In this document: positions 38,874 to 50,834 of the stretch, piece after piece
Position numbering within the stretch: position 1 is the stretch's first letter
Layout: every line of letters starts with the position of its first letter
DNA from: Margaritispora aquatica
Lineage: Eukaryota; Ascomycota; Leotiomycetes; Helotiales; Discinellaceae
DNA: 64,000 bases
Direction of reading: 5' to 3'
Assembly (NCBI GenBank): GCA_007644065.1
Contig: VJWN01000007.1
Coordinates: 1,054,001 to 1,118,000 of the forward strand
Notes under the pieces: model-generated
Databases searched by the model: none
What the model was told of the DNA's origin: nothing
Seen by the model: only the letters and a program-made list of their open reading frames with translations
Made by a program: the position numbers and the translations under genes

Positions 38874-39650
38874 CTAAGCGCTGGGGTTTTTGTTTGTGGT
38901 TTTGTTCGCGGTAACGGAGATGAGCTTGATAACCTCCTCAACGCGGGGATCGTTGCGTTGAGCAATATGCCTGACGTGAAGTGTTCGTCCTGGCTTGTTG
39001 TGTGGTTCAACTGGGTTTTTTGAGACAGAGTAGGCTGTCCGCCCTCGGCCAAGATGGGCTTTGCTCTCCAACCTATGGTCTGTTATAGTGGGCGCATATT
39101 CGGCACGGGCAACAGCGCTGAATTTCCCGTTTAGGCTCTCATGAAGACCTTTTTCTGTGATTGCCTCGCAAGTGTAGTATTCCGCGATCAAGCGATCTCG
39201 CTCAACACGCTCTACTTTTGCACGCTCGAAAACTGCCTGGCCATTATCTAGATTCTGATATGAAATCCGACTCAGATCCTCATTGCGCAATATTGACGGT
39301 GCGTGCCGGTGCGTGGAGCAGTGCAGGAATAAATTGGGATCGATGTCCTCGTTGTATGGTTGTCAGTCTTTTCTTGCGCTTGGCTTCGATAATAACATGC
39401 GCTGCTTGGTCATTGTATGTGTGGTTTTCGATTTCGAACATGGCATCATCTGGCTGAAAGTCTTGGAAGGCGATGTCTAAACTGAAGTTCCTATCATGAC
39501 CCAAAGTGTCATGTCTAATCAATATCCCAAGTTTTCCAAAAATTACCTTCTGCAGTTGCTGAGTGAAAACTGTTCCCTGTGGATAACTTCTGTGTGTGAA
39601 TCAGATTTGTTAGACAAACACACACAGCGTGACAAACTTGAAAGGGACAT
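38874..39650 (-). pseudogene. Possible damaged or oddly spliced gene, function unknown
   Basis: Coding-like text runs on the minus strand in adjacent frames. An ATG frame from 39650 (MSLSSLSRCVCLSNK) leads in the correct phase to HDRNFSLDIAFQDFQPDDAMF, but only if a 32-nt GTAATT...TAG segment is removed, which is short for an intron. That frame can then be joined in phase through a 49-nt GTTATT...GAG segment with a CTGAC branch to DPNLFLHCSTHRHAPS and SRISYQNLDNGQAVFERAK, ending at 38874 after RRTAYSVSKNP-like text. Composition is protein-like in each part. Either it is a small-exon gene of about 240 residues or a gene broken by indels. I do not recognise the family. Confidence 0.3.
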
Positions 39651-39779
39651 GTACGAGCTATGTAATCACAAATAGAAAATTCTCAAAGCTATCAGAACTT
39701 CAAAAATGATCATGCAACTTACAAATGATCAAACACAGAGGGAGGATAGCAAATATAAGGCAGATTTTAATCCAATTCA

Positions 39780-40737
39780 CTACATTGCCATACGCATGCC
39801 GCCATTGGCGGACACAACCTGTCCCGTGCACCAAACACTATCTTCAGAGCATAGCATACCAACAATGCCAGCGATCTCGTGTGGGTAAGCTGGTCTACCA
39901 CCGACAAAACTCGCGTCACGAAGAAGCTCAACATCATCGATCCCATCTCGTACTGCAGCCATCGGACTTGTCGATGTCCATGGTTTCAAGCCACCCTTGT
40001 GCTCAAGTGGCATATTATCCCACATGTCAGTTTTGACTGGCCCAGGATTAATGGCATTGCAGGTGCAGCGTTCCGAAAGCTCTCGAGCCCAAGTTCTTGT
40101 CATTGATTCCAATGCAGCTTTAGTGCCACCATACACAGACTGCCCCATGAAACCTTGGCTCGAGGATATGGAAGATAGGTTGATGACTCGACCGCTTCTG
40201 TCTGTAGGTAAATATGGTAGAACAGCTTTCATCAAAAGAAGCGGACCTAGAACGTTGATTCTGTACATCCACTCGAAATCCTCGATGTTTATGTTTTCGA
40301 TTGTTGCGTTGCTTGCGACTCCAGCATTATTGACGACAATATCAATTTGGAAAGCACCATCTTCTTCAGAAGCCAACTCCTTGTGGGCGGCCTGAACAAG
40401 GAGCTCTGCTCCAGTGCTACTGCCAACGTCTGCTTTGATAGTCAGGCAGCGTACGAAATGCTGACTTGCAATTTCTTTACCCAACAGCTCAGTTTGTGTC
40501 GCCGAGCTTTCGGATGTGTAATTCAGAAGGAGTGAAGCTCCTTTCGAACCTAGATTTCGAGCAATAGCAGCTCCAATACCTGTGAAGTATCAGCATTTGT
40601 GTAGGGAGGTACCCAGGAATATGAGTATCGTGTATCATCATACCTCGCGAAGCTCCAGTGACGAGCGCAAGCTTGCCCTCAAGTGCTCTGGCCACTAAGG
40701 GCTTCTCAACCCGCATCGAACTGCCAAAAACGGTCAT
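39780..40737 (-). CDS. Short-chain dehydrogenase/reductase (SDR), cluster member A
   Basis: Exons 40737-40644 and 40579-39780 (64-nt intron) give 297 residues. The NAD(P) site is GKLALVTGASRGIGAAIA, split by the intron within the glycine motif. NNAGV, LSSISS and the catalytic YGGTK follow in normal spacing, then INPGPVKTDM. Classical SDRs oxidise or reduce alcohol groups on sugars, polyols, sterols or aromatics; substrate is not determined by these motifs. It starts the run of genes from 39.8 to 59.0 kb and is divergent to SDR B. The C-terminal ANGGMRMAM is slightly unlike the usual DGG. No targeting signal is visible, so it is probably cytosolic. Confidence 0.9.
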
Positions 40738-41601
40738 GTTTAAGCAATTTATGTATAAGCTAACCTATCGAACTGAACTTCAAGAGATCATAGGTATCGG
40801 CATGAATATACAACGGAAAATCCGACATAACAAAGTATTCTCCCCTCGAGTCTCGCCATTTCCGCTCAGAGATCACTTGATATCTAAAATACTTGCTTCA
40901 TAAATCGGTGAACATCATTTATCGATGTTGAGCCAAATACAATCTTCATGATAGCTCGGTAATGTAGCAATACCAAATTGAGACTCCATAGGTTCGTCTC
41001 GGATTGTTGAAGCTCCCTCGACACGGTTTAAAGCTCCGTACCGGCTAAAGACTCTAGGATGGCATCACGGCCACTCAATGATATGAGAACATGGGATTCA
41101 TGCATTCCGTTCTTGCTGTTAGTGAAGTTCCGTATGGTCATACCGGCCGGCAGTTGAGGGTCTGGGGAAGCTTATGCCAAGCATCAATACACTAAGCCAA
41201 AAGTCATCTAGTTTGTTGCTCCAATGTCAACTCCACAACCTCCACCCCACCACAGCTCGTAACAAGTCTCGTCTCGAGGCCATCAGATGCGTTCGTCTCA
41301 AAGATGATTTCGTCAAGCGATGAGGCATGTGCGAATCTCTTGCCTCGTATCAAGCGTAACCAGCAGCCGCTGAGGGGAAAGTCTAAACGCATGTTATGAC
41401 CAACCCTTGAGTAGGTAGAATAGGCCTACGGTAGGTATTTACCTGAGTGTATTTTGCTACGAAATACAAGTGGCTTCGACGATGTAATTACCTTTGACAA
41501 TTGTGCCACCTGAGCTAGAGGACTTACCCTACAATTACCATTACAGCATTTTTGGGGATACTGATACTACAGAAAGATAGAACCCTTCCGCCTACAACTC
41601 A
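40738..41601. promoter_or_regulatory. Shared divergent promoter of SDR A and SDR B
   Basis: It is an 864-bp gap between two divergently transcribed dehydrogenase genes. It contains CGGAAAATCCG at 40814-40824, a CGG-N5-CCG inverted half-site pair of the kind bound by Zn2Cys6 factors, and a CCGGCCGG palindrome near 41144. No gene is seen. Confidence 0.5.
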
Positions 41602-42539
41602 ATGGCACCTCCACGCTGGCGGATCTTACATGGATCGGTGGCAGCTATCACAGGTGGTACAACAGGAATCGGGCGTGCAATTGCCATAGAATATCTGCGA
41701 CAAGGTTGCAATGTTGCCATAAACCATCTCGGACTGCCACGCGACGAGAAGCACAAGGACAGCTTGTTTGAAGTGGCCGCTGCACTAAAAGCAGAGAAAG
41801 TCGAAGGAGAGGCAGAATCCAAGGCTGGAGATCTTCTCGAAGTTGTGGGAGACATTACAAATTCTGAGACTGGAACTATACTTGTGGAGAAGACAATAGA
41901 GAGATGGGGCAAGCTCGATATATTCGTTGCAAATGCTGGTGTTTTTCAACCTGCAGACTTTCTAACGCAAGTGCTCACTCCGGCATGAAAAATATATTCC
42001 AGTCTAACACGTTTACTTAGTCTTGACCACGAACTCTTCGATCGAACGGTCAAAATAAACCTCAATGGCACATTCTACACATGTCAGGCAGCAGCGAGAC
42101 AGATGGTCAAGCAAGGCCGCGGTGGATCTATAATAGTTATATCTTCAATAAGTGCCCTGCTTGGAGGTGGTCTACAGACACATTATACACCAACGAAGGC
42201 CGGTGTCTTGTCAATGGTACAGTCTATGGCAATCTCGTTAGGAAAAGAGAACATCAGGTGCAATGCCATCCTGCCAGGAACAATCAAGGTTCGTCACTAT
42301 ATCACTAGAATGCCTCAGACACCTGTATTGACTTGGACACATAGACACAACTCAGCGAGGATGATATGAAGAACGATGTCAAACGCAATTATCTAGAGAC
42401 TCGAATCCCTATGGGTCGTGTTGGAGATCCTGAAGATATTGCTGGTCCAGCGTTATTTTTGGCAAGCCCTCACTTAAGCCCATATTGTAACGGGAGTCAA
42501 ATTCTTGCAGATGGTGGAATGTTCGTTCATCTACAATGA
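41602..42539 (+). CDS. Short-chain dehydrogenase/reductase (SDR), cluster member B
   Basis: Exons 41602-41966, 42021-42288 and 42345-42539 give 275 residues. The first intron must be GC-AG (GCAAGT donor): the nearby GT donor leads to a stop, whereas the GC donor gives the continuous family text ADFLTLDHELFDRTVKINLNGTF. The cofactor motif is ITGGTTGIGRAIA, followed by VANAGVF, ISSISA and YTPTK as the active site, then LPGTIK and a normal C-terminus with GDPEDIAGPALFLASP and ILADGGMFVH. This resembles glucose- or rhamnose-1-dehydrogenase-like SDRs, but that assignment is inference. It is co-oriented with the Zn2Cys6 gene 316 bp downstream. Confidence 0.9.
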
Positions 42540-42855
42540 ACGGCTGTTGATCTTCACCTAAATGTGCCCTTAGTTTTGTTTCTGGAAACCTTTGGAAAGC
42601 TCGATGATATCGACTTTGTTGTGAAACATGTTTTGATGTCTGATTCCGTCCCGAGCCAAAAATCCGAGCCCAAACGCACGTCCGAACAAGCTCAATAGGA
42701 TTGAACTTTGTTGATGATCTTGAAAGCCAAATGACATGACAGTGACTCTGCCTTCCAACGCTTCTGGAAGCCTAAAGTCTAATATTTCATACAAAATCCC
42801 CATTTACCCGAATTTCTGATTTTTCCAACCTGAACAACTACATTTCATATTGAAA
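42540..42855. other. Intergenic region upstream of the Zn2Cys6 gene
   Basis: No gene is visible. It contains the SDR B 3' end and the likely promoter of the transcription factor. Confidence 0.5.
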
Positions 42856-45680
42856 ATGACGATGACCCCAGAGTAAGTCCCACTTCTCCACCAGCTTGGC
42901 AGCTATTCCGCATTCCGTTAAAAATCCTAAAAGGTGGGGTATTTAAAGTCTATCTTGGCTGACTTGATCATTTGAGCAGGACACTCAATCAGCAGCAACG
43001 ACAAGATCAGTACCAGGGCCTCCAACAATTCAATGAATTTATACCGAGGACCCCATCAACCTACGCCACTTCTCCTTCTTCTGTCTGCTCACCTCTTTCT
43101 TTAACTGTTAACATGGGCGATGACGAAGGAGTTGTTCCACGAAAGCCTAGAAATCGCCAGTCGCGAGGTAGGGGTCTGAGAAAAACAACAGGATGGCAAG
43201 TCGCCCCTCATTTCTTGCCTCATAATATGCATCTCTAGAAATTGGATGACTGCACCAATAGTCTGCAACACAAGTCTTCAATTCTCAATACTTGCAGTTT
43301 GATCATGTCCTGACTGCGGTGGGCGCTTCAGAAGCGAATGATTTTGCTTGATTTCGATACTTGGACAGCACCAGATATTTTGGATTTTATGTGTCTTTCT
43401 TGCGTGTCTTCTGGAAGAGCTCATACATTACCTACCTGTCTTATGCATGACTGACAGATCCATAGCATCACGTGTAGACGGAGGCATGTAAAATGTGATG
43501 AATTCAAACCGTAAGCCTCAAAATCTCCAGATGCACGAACTTCGCTTCTTGTATCTCTACATGTCAAAATCTCTTATGGCGAGCCTCTTTGGGTACTTCG
43601 AACTAAACGATATTGGTTTGTGATTACTGAAATGATATTTACAAACACAGTCACTGCCAAAGATGTGTGAAGGGGAATCAAACCTGCATATATGCAGACC
43701 CGAACCGACCTGAGAGGCCCTCCAAGGTGGAGGATCGAACAACTACCGCTCCAGTCTCAGAACACAGGACTTCTATAACCTCGACCACTAATTGGTCAAG
43801 CTCACCAGACAACGTAAGAAGGATCTCACATCCTGCCTCTGAGATAGGGTTTGGAGTCTCAGCTATGACTCCAGGTCAACCCCAATCAATAGCACAAAGA
43901 ACGGGATCTCTGGGAGATAAGTCATTGAACCAACCGACGATAGCCCCCGAGCCAGCGAACCAACAAGTCATGTCGCCTGAAATGTCTACATACGCGGCAA
44001 CACATTTTTCTCTTGGAAGTAATGACAGTATCGTTCCCAGATCAATTAGCTCGCAGCCGACATTCAATGTTGCGATTTCAAGATGGTTTGACATGCTTGT
44101 CGGCGACAACCCTAATGCGACACTCGACAACGGAGACTCTAATTTTGAGATTGGAATAAGCGAGTTTGGCAATCCAGAGACTCCTAAAGATCCAGATTTG
44201 AACGGTATCCCATATATGGGCGTTAGTCGCACGTACAGCGCTGCGGGCGGCATTGACATTCTTGCGGCATCTCCTTCGTCGTCAAGTCCACAATTGATTG
44301 AGCGCAGTGCACCTGGTCCGGATCGCCTTGCGATTACAGAGAAAATGCGTTGGCAGGCTCCTGATACCATTCAGTTGTTGCCGTATGAACAGTTCATTTT
44401 CAGAAATTTCGTTCAAAGGATCAGTTTATGGGTAGCGATGTCTCTCCACGGGTAGGCGCTTGTGCTGATATCATTCAGATTGACTTGTTCGATCCTACTC
44501 GCAGTTTCTCCACCTTTGTTCCTCACTTAGCGGTGAGTGTTTAGTTTAATTCCCATCTTGTTAAAGGTGCTTACGAAACTCGTAGATGCGCAATATTGGT
44601 CTCATGAAAGCAATTCTAGCACTCTCAGCACGGCATATCTCACTTAACCCGAGTATTGCAGGCGAGCAGGCTCACGACCGAAACGATGCTCTACAGTATT
44701 ACAATGAAACTCTGCATTACCTGTCAAAGGCGATGCAGTATGACACCTACAAAACCAGTCTAGAACTCCTTGCCACAGCATTGATTGTATCAACTTACGA
44801 AATGCTCGACGGATCTGGAAAAGACTGGGAGAGACACCTTCAGGGCGTGTTCTGGATACAGCGCTCGCAAGTAATACATGGTGACTCGAAAGGTCTTAAA
44901 CAAGCAGTGTGGTGGGCTTGGCTGTGCCAAGATGTGTGGGCTGCTTTCCGTGAAAAGAGGAAAACCTTCACATTTTGGAAGCCAACGCGAACGTTTAGCG
45001 ACATGAACCCATTTGAGCTCGCAGCACGCTCTGTCTATGTGATTGCGAAAGTAGTCAATTATTGCTCGCGTGAGGAGAATGATGGAAGCGATCATCCTTC
45101 TCGAATCGAGAGAGCAGATCAGCTACAGGCTATGCTAGATGAATGGCAGCAATATCTAACAGCGGAGTTTGACTCGCTACCTTTCGAGTCTGATAATCCT
45201 CGGCTCGATATTTTTGAACCTATCTGGATTCACCCCCCTCCATTCGGTATGTGCACTCCCAAAACTAGTAGCCTTTTACTGACATGAGATAGCGGTTGCT
45301 ATACAACTTCACTACTCGGCTCGTTTACTCCTGCTACTCAATAGGCCATCAAGAGGTGGGTTTGGGGGCTACCTAGAGCAAAGCAGGTCAATTTCGAAAT
45401 ATGTCAACACGATTTGTGGGATTGCGATGACATTGTCCGACACCGCATCAGCTGTCATGAACTCACAGTGCCTGTTCATCGGTAGGTGTTGATATGTTTC
45501 TCACATCGCGGAGCTGATGCTTACTACTTTGTAGCAGGAATGTGTATCCAAGATTATAGACAGCGAGAAGTTGTTATCGATCTGATCAACAAATGCCGTC
45601 AGCAATCTGGTTGGCCAGTGGTCTCGCTAAGCGATGAGCTGCGAGCTTTCTGGCAAACGGAGAGTACTGGCAATGGATAG
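42856..45680 (+). CDS. Zn2Cys6 fungal transcription factor, likely cluster regulator
   Basis: Eight exons, 42856-42872, 42980-43195, 43466-43510, 43651-44431, 44479-44532, 44586-45246, 45293-45481 and 45535-45680, join in frame to 702 residues. The binuclear cluster is complete: Cys at about 78, 81, 88, 95, 98 and 105 in CITCRRRHVKCDEFKPHCQRC. The first Cys is built across an intron that must start with GC (TG|GCAAGT) and is 270 nt long; the second joint, P93, is also spliced. A linker follows, then a fungal-type regulatory domain with FVQRISLW, DPTRSFSTFVPHLAMRN, KAILALSARH, LQGVFWIQRSQ and AVAIQLHYSARLLLLLNRP. Such factors bind CGG half-sites and are often tuned by a pathway metabolite. Its place inside the set of catabolic genes suggests it controls them. 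Confidence 0.92.
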
Positions 45681-46272
45681 TACCAGAAATCACCAGCGTC
45701 GTCTCTATACATCCTATCGATAGCAAAGGGTTCCATTGGATTATGCTATTGGGGGTTTTCCCGGCCCAGATCTCGACACATTCGATGTCGAAAACTGCGA
45801 CACCGACAACAAATCGATCGCATGAACAATTTCCGGACCACGTTAAATTATATCTTGGTTTGTTTTTGCTCTAGCATTGCAATTGGATGAATCCTTACAT
45901 GTGTACACAGACTTTTCCTGTTTGTGTCCCTGCCAGCATGTGGGTCTTGAAAAAAACTACACCATGCCTACCCTCGATCTGACGGACCTTGAGCGATTTG
46001 CTGTCGCCTTACCAACATCAAGATATTTGCGTCGTACTTGATGATTTAAGAATCATAATCTCACCCTAGAAACTTAGAAGGTTGTCGATATATCAAACAG
46101 TTTACTCCAAAGCTGATCCTCCAGTTCTGTCACTAGACCAATACTGAAAGCAATTTCGATGGGAGAAGTCTTGCACTTTACAACCGCTTCCCAGCTAAAC
46201 TAAAGATCCATTAAAGACTTGGGATTTTGAACGAGGTATTTATATGAGTATATACACAAATAAGATCTGCCA
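45681..46272. other. Convergent intergenic region
   Basis: It lies between the stops of the Zn2Cys6 gene and the aldolase gene. No gene is seen. Confidence 0.5.
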
Positions 46273-47205
46273 TCAAGCTTTTCCTGCTGAACCGCATATT
46301 TCCATCCACTCTATTGTCTGTTTCTTGACCTTTTCGACGCCCTGCTCCATCAGCTTTGTTTGTGGAATATTCCCAGCAAAAGCCTTTAGATGCTTGTGGT
46401 AATCTTCCAGCACCAATCTATTTACATTGATCTTCGACACGCCTTCCGCTACGCACTTTCTCATCAAATCTGGCTTGAACCCATTTGTTCCGTGCAACGC
46501 TATCCGTACTTTTCCTTTGGAGTGGGCTCGAATATGCCTAAGTCTTTAACATGTCTGTCAGCAAGTGTTTTTAAGTCCTCTATCAATGTTTCCGCACCTC
46601 TCGAAATCCAAATTTGGTTCAGCATGAGCATATGGATTCTCCCCATGCATATTACCGATCGCAGGAGCCAATGCATCGACTCCTGTTTCCACAAATTCGC
46701 TCACTTCCTCCATTGTGGTCATACTGCCCTCCAAACCTTCAGTATCCATCACCCCATCCTCGCCTCCCTCAATCCTGCCCGGCTCAGCTTCAGTCGCTAC
46801 ACCTCGACTGTGGCAAAACTCCACTAGTGCCTTTGTCTTCGCCAAATTCTCCTCCTTCTCATAATGACTCATGTCAACCATGATGCTGTCGAATGGCAAC
46901 GTCTCAGCAGCCAACTTTATCATCTCTTCATCTTGCGCATGGTCGAGATGTATTGCAACAGGGACAGAGGCTCGTGAGGCCGCATCAGCTGCCGTGCGGA
47001 TGAGAAGACCCGACGAGAAAGTGATGGCCCAAGGGAAGAATTGGATGATCAGTGGTGAGCGACAGGCTTCTGCTGCGGCTATCATGCCTAGGATGTGTTC
47101 GATGTTGTATGCCACGGTAGCGAGAACGCCATACTTTCCCTCCTCTGCAGCACGAAGGATCTGTATGCTCTTGTTTGTTGATTTCCAATCTGTTGAGGGC
47201 GTCAT
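46273..47205 (-). CDS. Class II (Zn-dependent) aldolase, ketose-bisphosphate aldolase family
   Basis: Exons 47205-46598 and 46537-46273 (60-nt intron) give 290 residues, the length of GatY/KbaY-type aldolases. The catalytic and metal-binding positions are present: Asp88-His89 in HLDHAQD, Glu near 139-141 in ATEAEPG, His187 in APAIGNMHG and His218 in RIALHGTNG, then SKINVN. The loop GTNG replaces the usual GGSG/GGTG that binds substrate phosphate, so the substrate may differ from fructose or tagatose bisphosphate. The enzyme would split a ketose (phosphate) or a keto-acid by retro-aldol reaction in the cytosol. It is unlikely to be the housekeeping FBA1, which is longer. Its neighbours suggest the cleavage step of the cluster pathway. 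Confidence 0.88.
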
Positions 47206-48215
47206 GATTGCGAATTTCGAGGAATCTTGAATCTTGAACTGTCTGTAATCCGGCCTTCACTTTGATACTGCTTAGTATATCTTTCTTCGATTCTCAGAAG
47301 GATGGCTTACGATGCATATGCTAATCACGAGACGAGACAATCAAAAGCAGGCTCTTGAGGACATCAAATTTCTTCGTGACGTACGTTGCTCAGCCCTATG
47401 CCTTCGTAACGAAGTCATCTAATTTGGTTCCAATATTCTACGCTGCTTCATGGGGATAATTCCACCAAAGAATAATCAAAATCCACCTTGGCGACACTCT
47501 ACCTCGCTTCGAGGCCTCCTCGAGCTGTCCCCGTGGCGAGCCTCCACACAACACTTCGTCCCGTGTCCACACACGATTGCGGGGCACATCATCCCGAAAG
47601 ATGGAGAAGCTGGGGACGGCACCAAACGCATCATCTTTCTGGTAATGCTTAGCAGGATGAACAATCTACACATCCACGACATTACCTGCAGCAAGATCTC
47701 CCTTCGTTGAGCAAGAGCAGGTTTTCTATGCGCTTACCTCGATAGAACCCCATCGAACACGACATCGAACATGCTTTCTTGCCCTGAGTCATGGCGCTTG
47801 TGATTTGCGGGGTCAGCCATGCCCAGGACACTAGCAACCAGTTCTGCCTCTCCCAGTATGGAGAAGATGGGGAGCTGGGAGAGCCGACTTGGCTGTGCAA
47901 CCAAAAAAAAAATGGCGACGGCTTGCAGGTGCTCTTGACATCGGCTTTCACTTCAGTGATGCTATTAGTCGTGGTGGTCAAGATGGTAGGCTTTATACCT
48001 GGTAGTAGTCAACGAAAATAAATTTTATATAAACAGCGAGGTAACCTTAAGATGACCTGATTCCTCTTTTGTTTCTAATCGTGCAGATACTTTCTTCTGG
48101 AAGGTTGTCAAAAGGTTTCTTTGTATTTGGCAGTTTTCCGTTCTCGAGATCATCCTCCTCTTATCTTCCCTCAAATCTTTCACAGTTATAATTGAAAATA
48201 TCGGAAAACGTCAAA
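47206..48215. promoter_or_regulatory. Divergent region between the aldolase and transporter genes
   Basis: It is a 1-kb gap between two genes transcribed away from each other, so it should contain both promoters. Open frames inside it have no family features. A run of nine A lies near 47902. Confidence 0.5.
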
Positions 48216-50306
48216 ATGGTGGGTGCAGGTAACGCCAACATGCTTGGTGTCACGGCACAAATGCGCTCAGAAATGGGTAGCTCTGGAGTGAAGGGCTTAT
48301 GGAAAAACAAAAAAGTGTTCTTCATTTCCATGTTCGCCTCGTAAGTCAACTGGTCTCCTCTTTTCATGGTATATCTTTAAGTGAAAAATCATTTGCTAAC
48401 TCATATACTGCAGATTTGGCGGTCTTCTGTATGGCTATCAACAAGGTGTACTAGGCCAAGCAGTTGTCATGCGCTCTTTCAAGCAGGACTTTCCAAGTAT
48501 CGATCGCAGTGCGTCTGCACTTGGCTGGCTCACATCTATCCTTCAGCTCGGAGGTTGGCTAGGCTCGCTGTCTGCTGGTGTCTTTGGTGAGGTGTTCTCA
48601 CGCAAACATACTATGTGGGCTGGATCTGCTTGGTGTGTTCTGGGCTCTTTCCTCGCAGCCGGCGCTCAAGGCACATCTTATCTATATGCTGGAAGATTCT
48701 TCACCGGTCTTGGTGTTGGTACTTTGTCCGCTATTGGGTAAGTTATCTTTTTGGGTTGGTGTTGAGACATGAATATTGATAATTGCTTTGCAGACCATTG
48801 TATAATGCCGAACTGGCACCACCCGAGATCAGAGGCTTCCTTATTGCGCTCCAACAATTAACAACTACAATTGGTATCATGCTGGCATACTGGTGTGCAG
48901 TGAGTATAAAAGGCACACTGAGATGAGATGAAGATGTACTAACGAATATCACAGTTCGGAAGTAACTACATTGGTGGAACTGGAGAGGGACAATCCGACA
49001 TGGCTTGGCGTCTCCCAATGATCATCCAAGGCATTCCAGCAGTCATCCTCTGCATCGGCCTCTTCTTTATGCCATTCTCCCCTCGCCTTCTAATGAACAA
49101 GGGCAAAGAATCTGAAGCTCTCAAAACACTCTCCTACCTCCGTAACCTGCCAGAAGACCACTACCTCGTGCAAGTCGAGTTTTTGGAGGTCAAGGCAGAT
49201 GCAGAATTCGAGCGAGCGATCTTTGATCGCCGCTTTCCCGGGTTGAGCAAAGCTGCTGGGAACAGTGTCTGGAGACGGGAGTTAGCTCAATATTCCAATA
49301 TCTTTCGCTCAAAGGATAATTTCAAGCGTGTTGCCCTTGCATCTCTTGTAATGTTTTTCCAACAATGGACTGGTATCGACTCTAGTATGTTATCTTTGCT
49401 CCAAAGCTCATAGAACCTCTAGCTAATCAGGAGATAGTCATCTACTACGCAGCAATCATCTTCCAGAATCTCGGGTTGACATCCAACACCACGTCACTTT
49501 TAGCCTCCGGAATCACAGGTGTCATCAATGTCGCAACTACGATTCCAGCCATTTACTACATCGACCGCATCGGTAGAAAACCGCTCATGATCTCAGGTTC
49601 AATTGGCATGTGTATTTGCGAAACAATCATCGGTGTTATTGTAGCGACTTGTGCCCATGACTGGTCGGCAAATGCAGCAGCTGGCTGGGCTGCTGTTGTG
49701 TTCGTCTGGATTTATATCATCAACTTCGCTTATTCTTGGGGTCCAGGAAGTTGGATCTTGATTGCCGAGTAAGTCTGCTTTAAGCTCCAGTCCTTTACCA
49801 TCCTTAAACTGTCGTTCGAGATTCAAGTGCAGTGTAATTTTTTTTAAGACAATGCGTCAAGTCGCATCACATTGAACCAATGCTCGAAGGTCATTGACTA
49901 AAGACTGTCTAGAATATTCCCATTGTCCATTCGTGCAAAAGGCACCTCTATCGGCGCATCAGCAAACTGGATGAACAACTTTATGATCGCGTTCTTCGTT
50001 CCTCCAATGCTTGATAAGCTTGGCTGGGGCACTTATATCTTCTTCGCAGTCTGGTCCGCGCTCGGTGGTGTATTTATCTACTTCTTCATCCCCGAGACCA
50101 AAGGCAAGACACTTGAGGAGATGGATCAAGTATTTGGCAGCCACACTGCTGCTGAAGAGCTAGAGGAGTTTGCGAGAGTTCAGGAGCGTGTTGGCTTGAC
50201 GGCATTGATCATGGGTCATCATGCTGGCAATTCGAACACGATGAGTTCAGAGACAGGGTCTATGGAGAAGGAAGGTATTGATGTTCAACATATCTCAAAG
50301 GTCTAA
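48216..50306 (+). CDS. MFS sugar-porter family transporter
   Basis: Six exons, 48216-48340, 48414-48737, 48794-48899, 48955-49384, 49438-49768 and 49913-50306, join in frame to 569 residues. Sugar-porter marks are FGGLLYGYQQGVLGQ in TM1, the glycine-rich RFFTGLGVGTLS, PLYNAELAPPEIRGFLIALQQL, FSPRLLMNKGKESEAL, QQWTGIDSIIYYA, YIDRIGRKPLMI and PETKGKTLEEMDQVF. About twelve spans are expected in the plasma membrane with proton-coupled uptake. Quinate, hexose, pentose and sugar-acid carriers share these motifs, so the substrate is not decided. Next to a lactonase, aldolase and SDRs it is the probable importer of the cluster substrate. Confidence 0.93.
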
Positions 50307-50834
50307 GGTATCTTTCACATCTCATATATCGTTTGAGTGTATTTATGCTATTGTTGTTTTTGGTAAAATCTTGGTAGTGAGCTGGCGTGGAGTAGGTAGA
50401 TGCTTGACTACTTTAGTTACCTTTAGTGTTACTTCGAATATCCTTTACGCTTCAATCAAGAATATTAAGAGCTCCTCATGATGTTTTCCCCAACATTGGC
50501 TTAAATTCGTGATTTTACCAGCAAGCTTTAATGCATGTCATGTGAGCAACCACATGACTATGACTAACTTCGCTTCCTTAAGGTAGTCTGACATCTCTTT
50601 CTGAAGATAAAAGTAGCTATAGAAGAACCCTTTAAAACATTAGTATCTACAGAAATCTCTCACTAGTCAAAAACAATGATGAAGATGCATTCGTCTCGAG
50701 TCATTGACGGTGGGGTCAGCTTCTCCTCACATGACCGTCTAAACAACCCCACCAATATCAGAATTCAAATAGTTGCAGGATCCCTCAGCTACAGAAGCAT
50801 CTAGTGCACTTCATCCGATATACGCTTTTAATCA
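50307..50834. promoter_or_regulatory. Promoter region of the lactonase gene
   Basis: No gene is visible. It contains the inverted repeat GTCATGTG-N6-CACATGAC at 50537-50558, whose arms hold CACATG, about 280 bp before the lactonase start. Confidence 0.45.

Noticed and set aside
46273..47205. Housekeeping fructose-bisphosphate aldolase
   Set aside because: At 290 residues it is shorter than fungal FBA1, and its GTNG loop differs from the conserved one.
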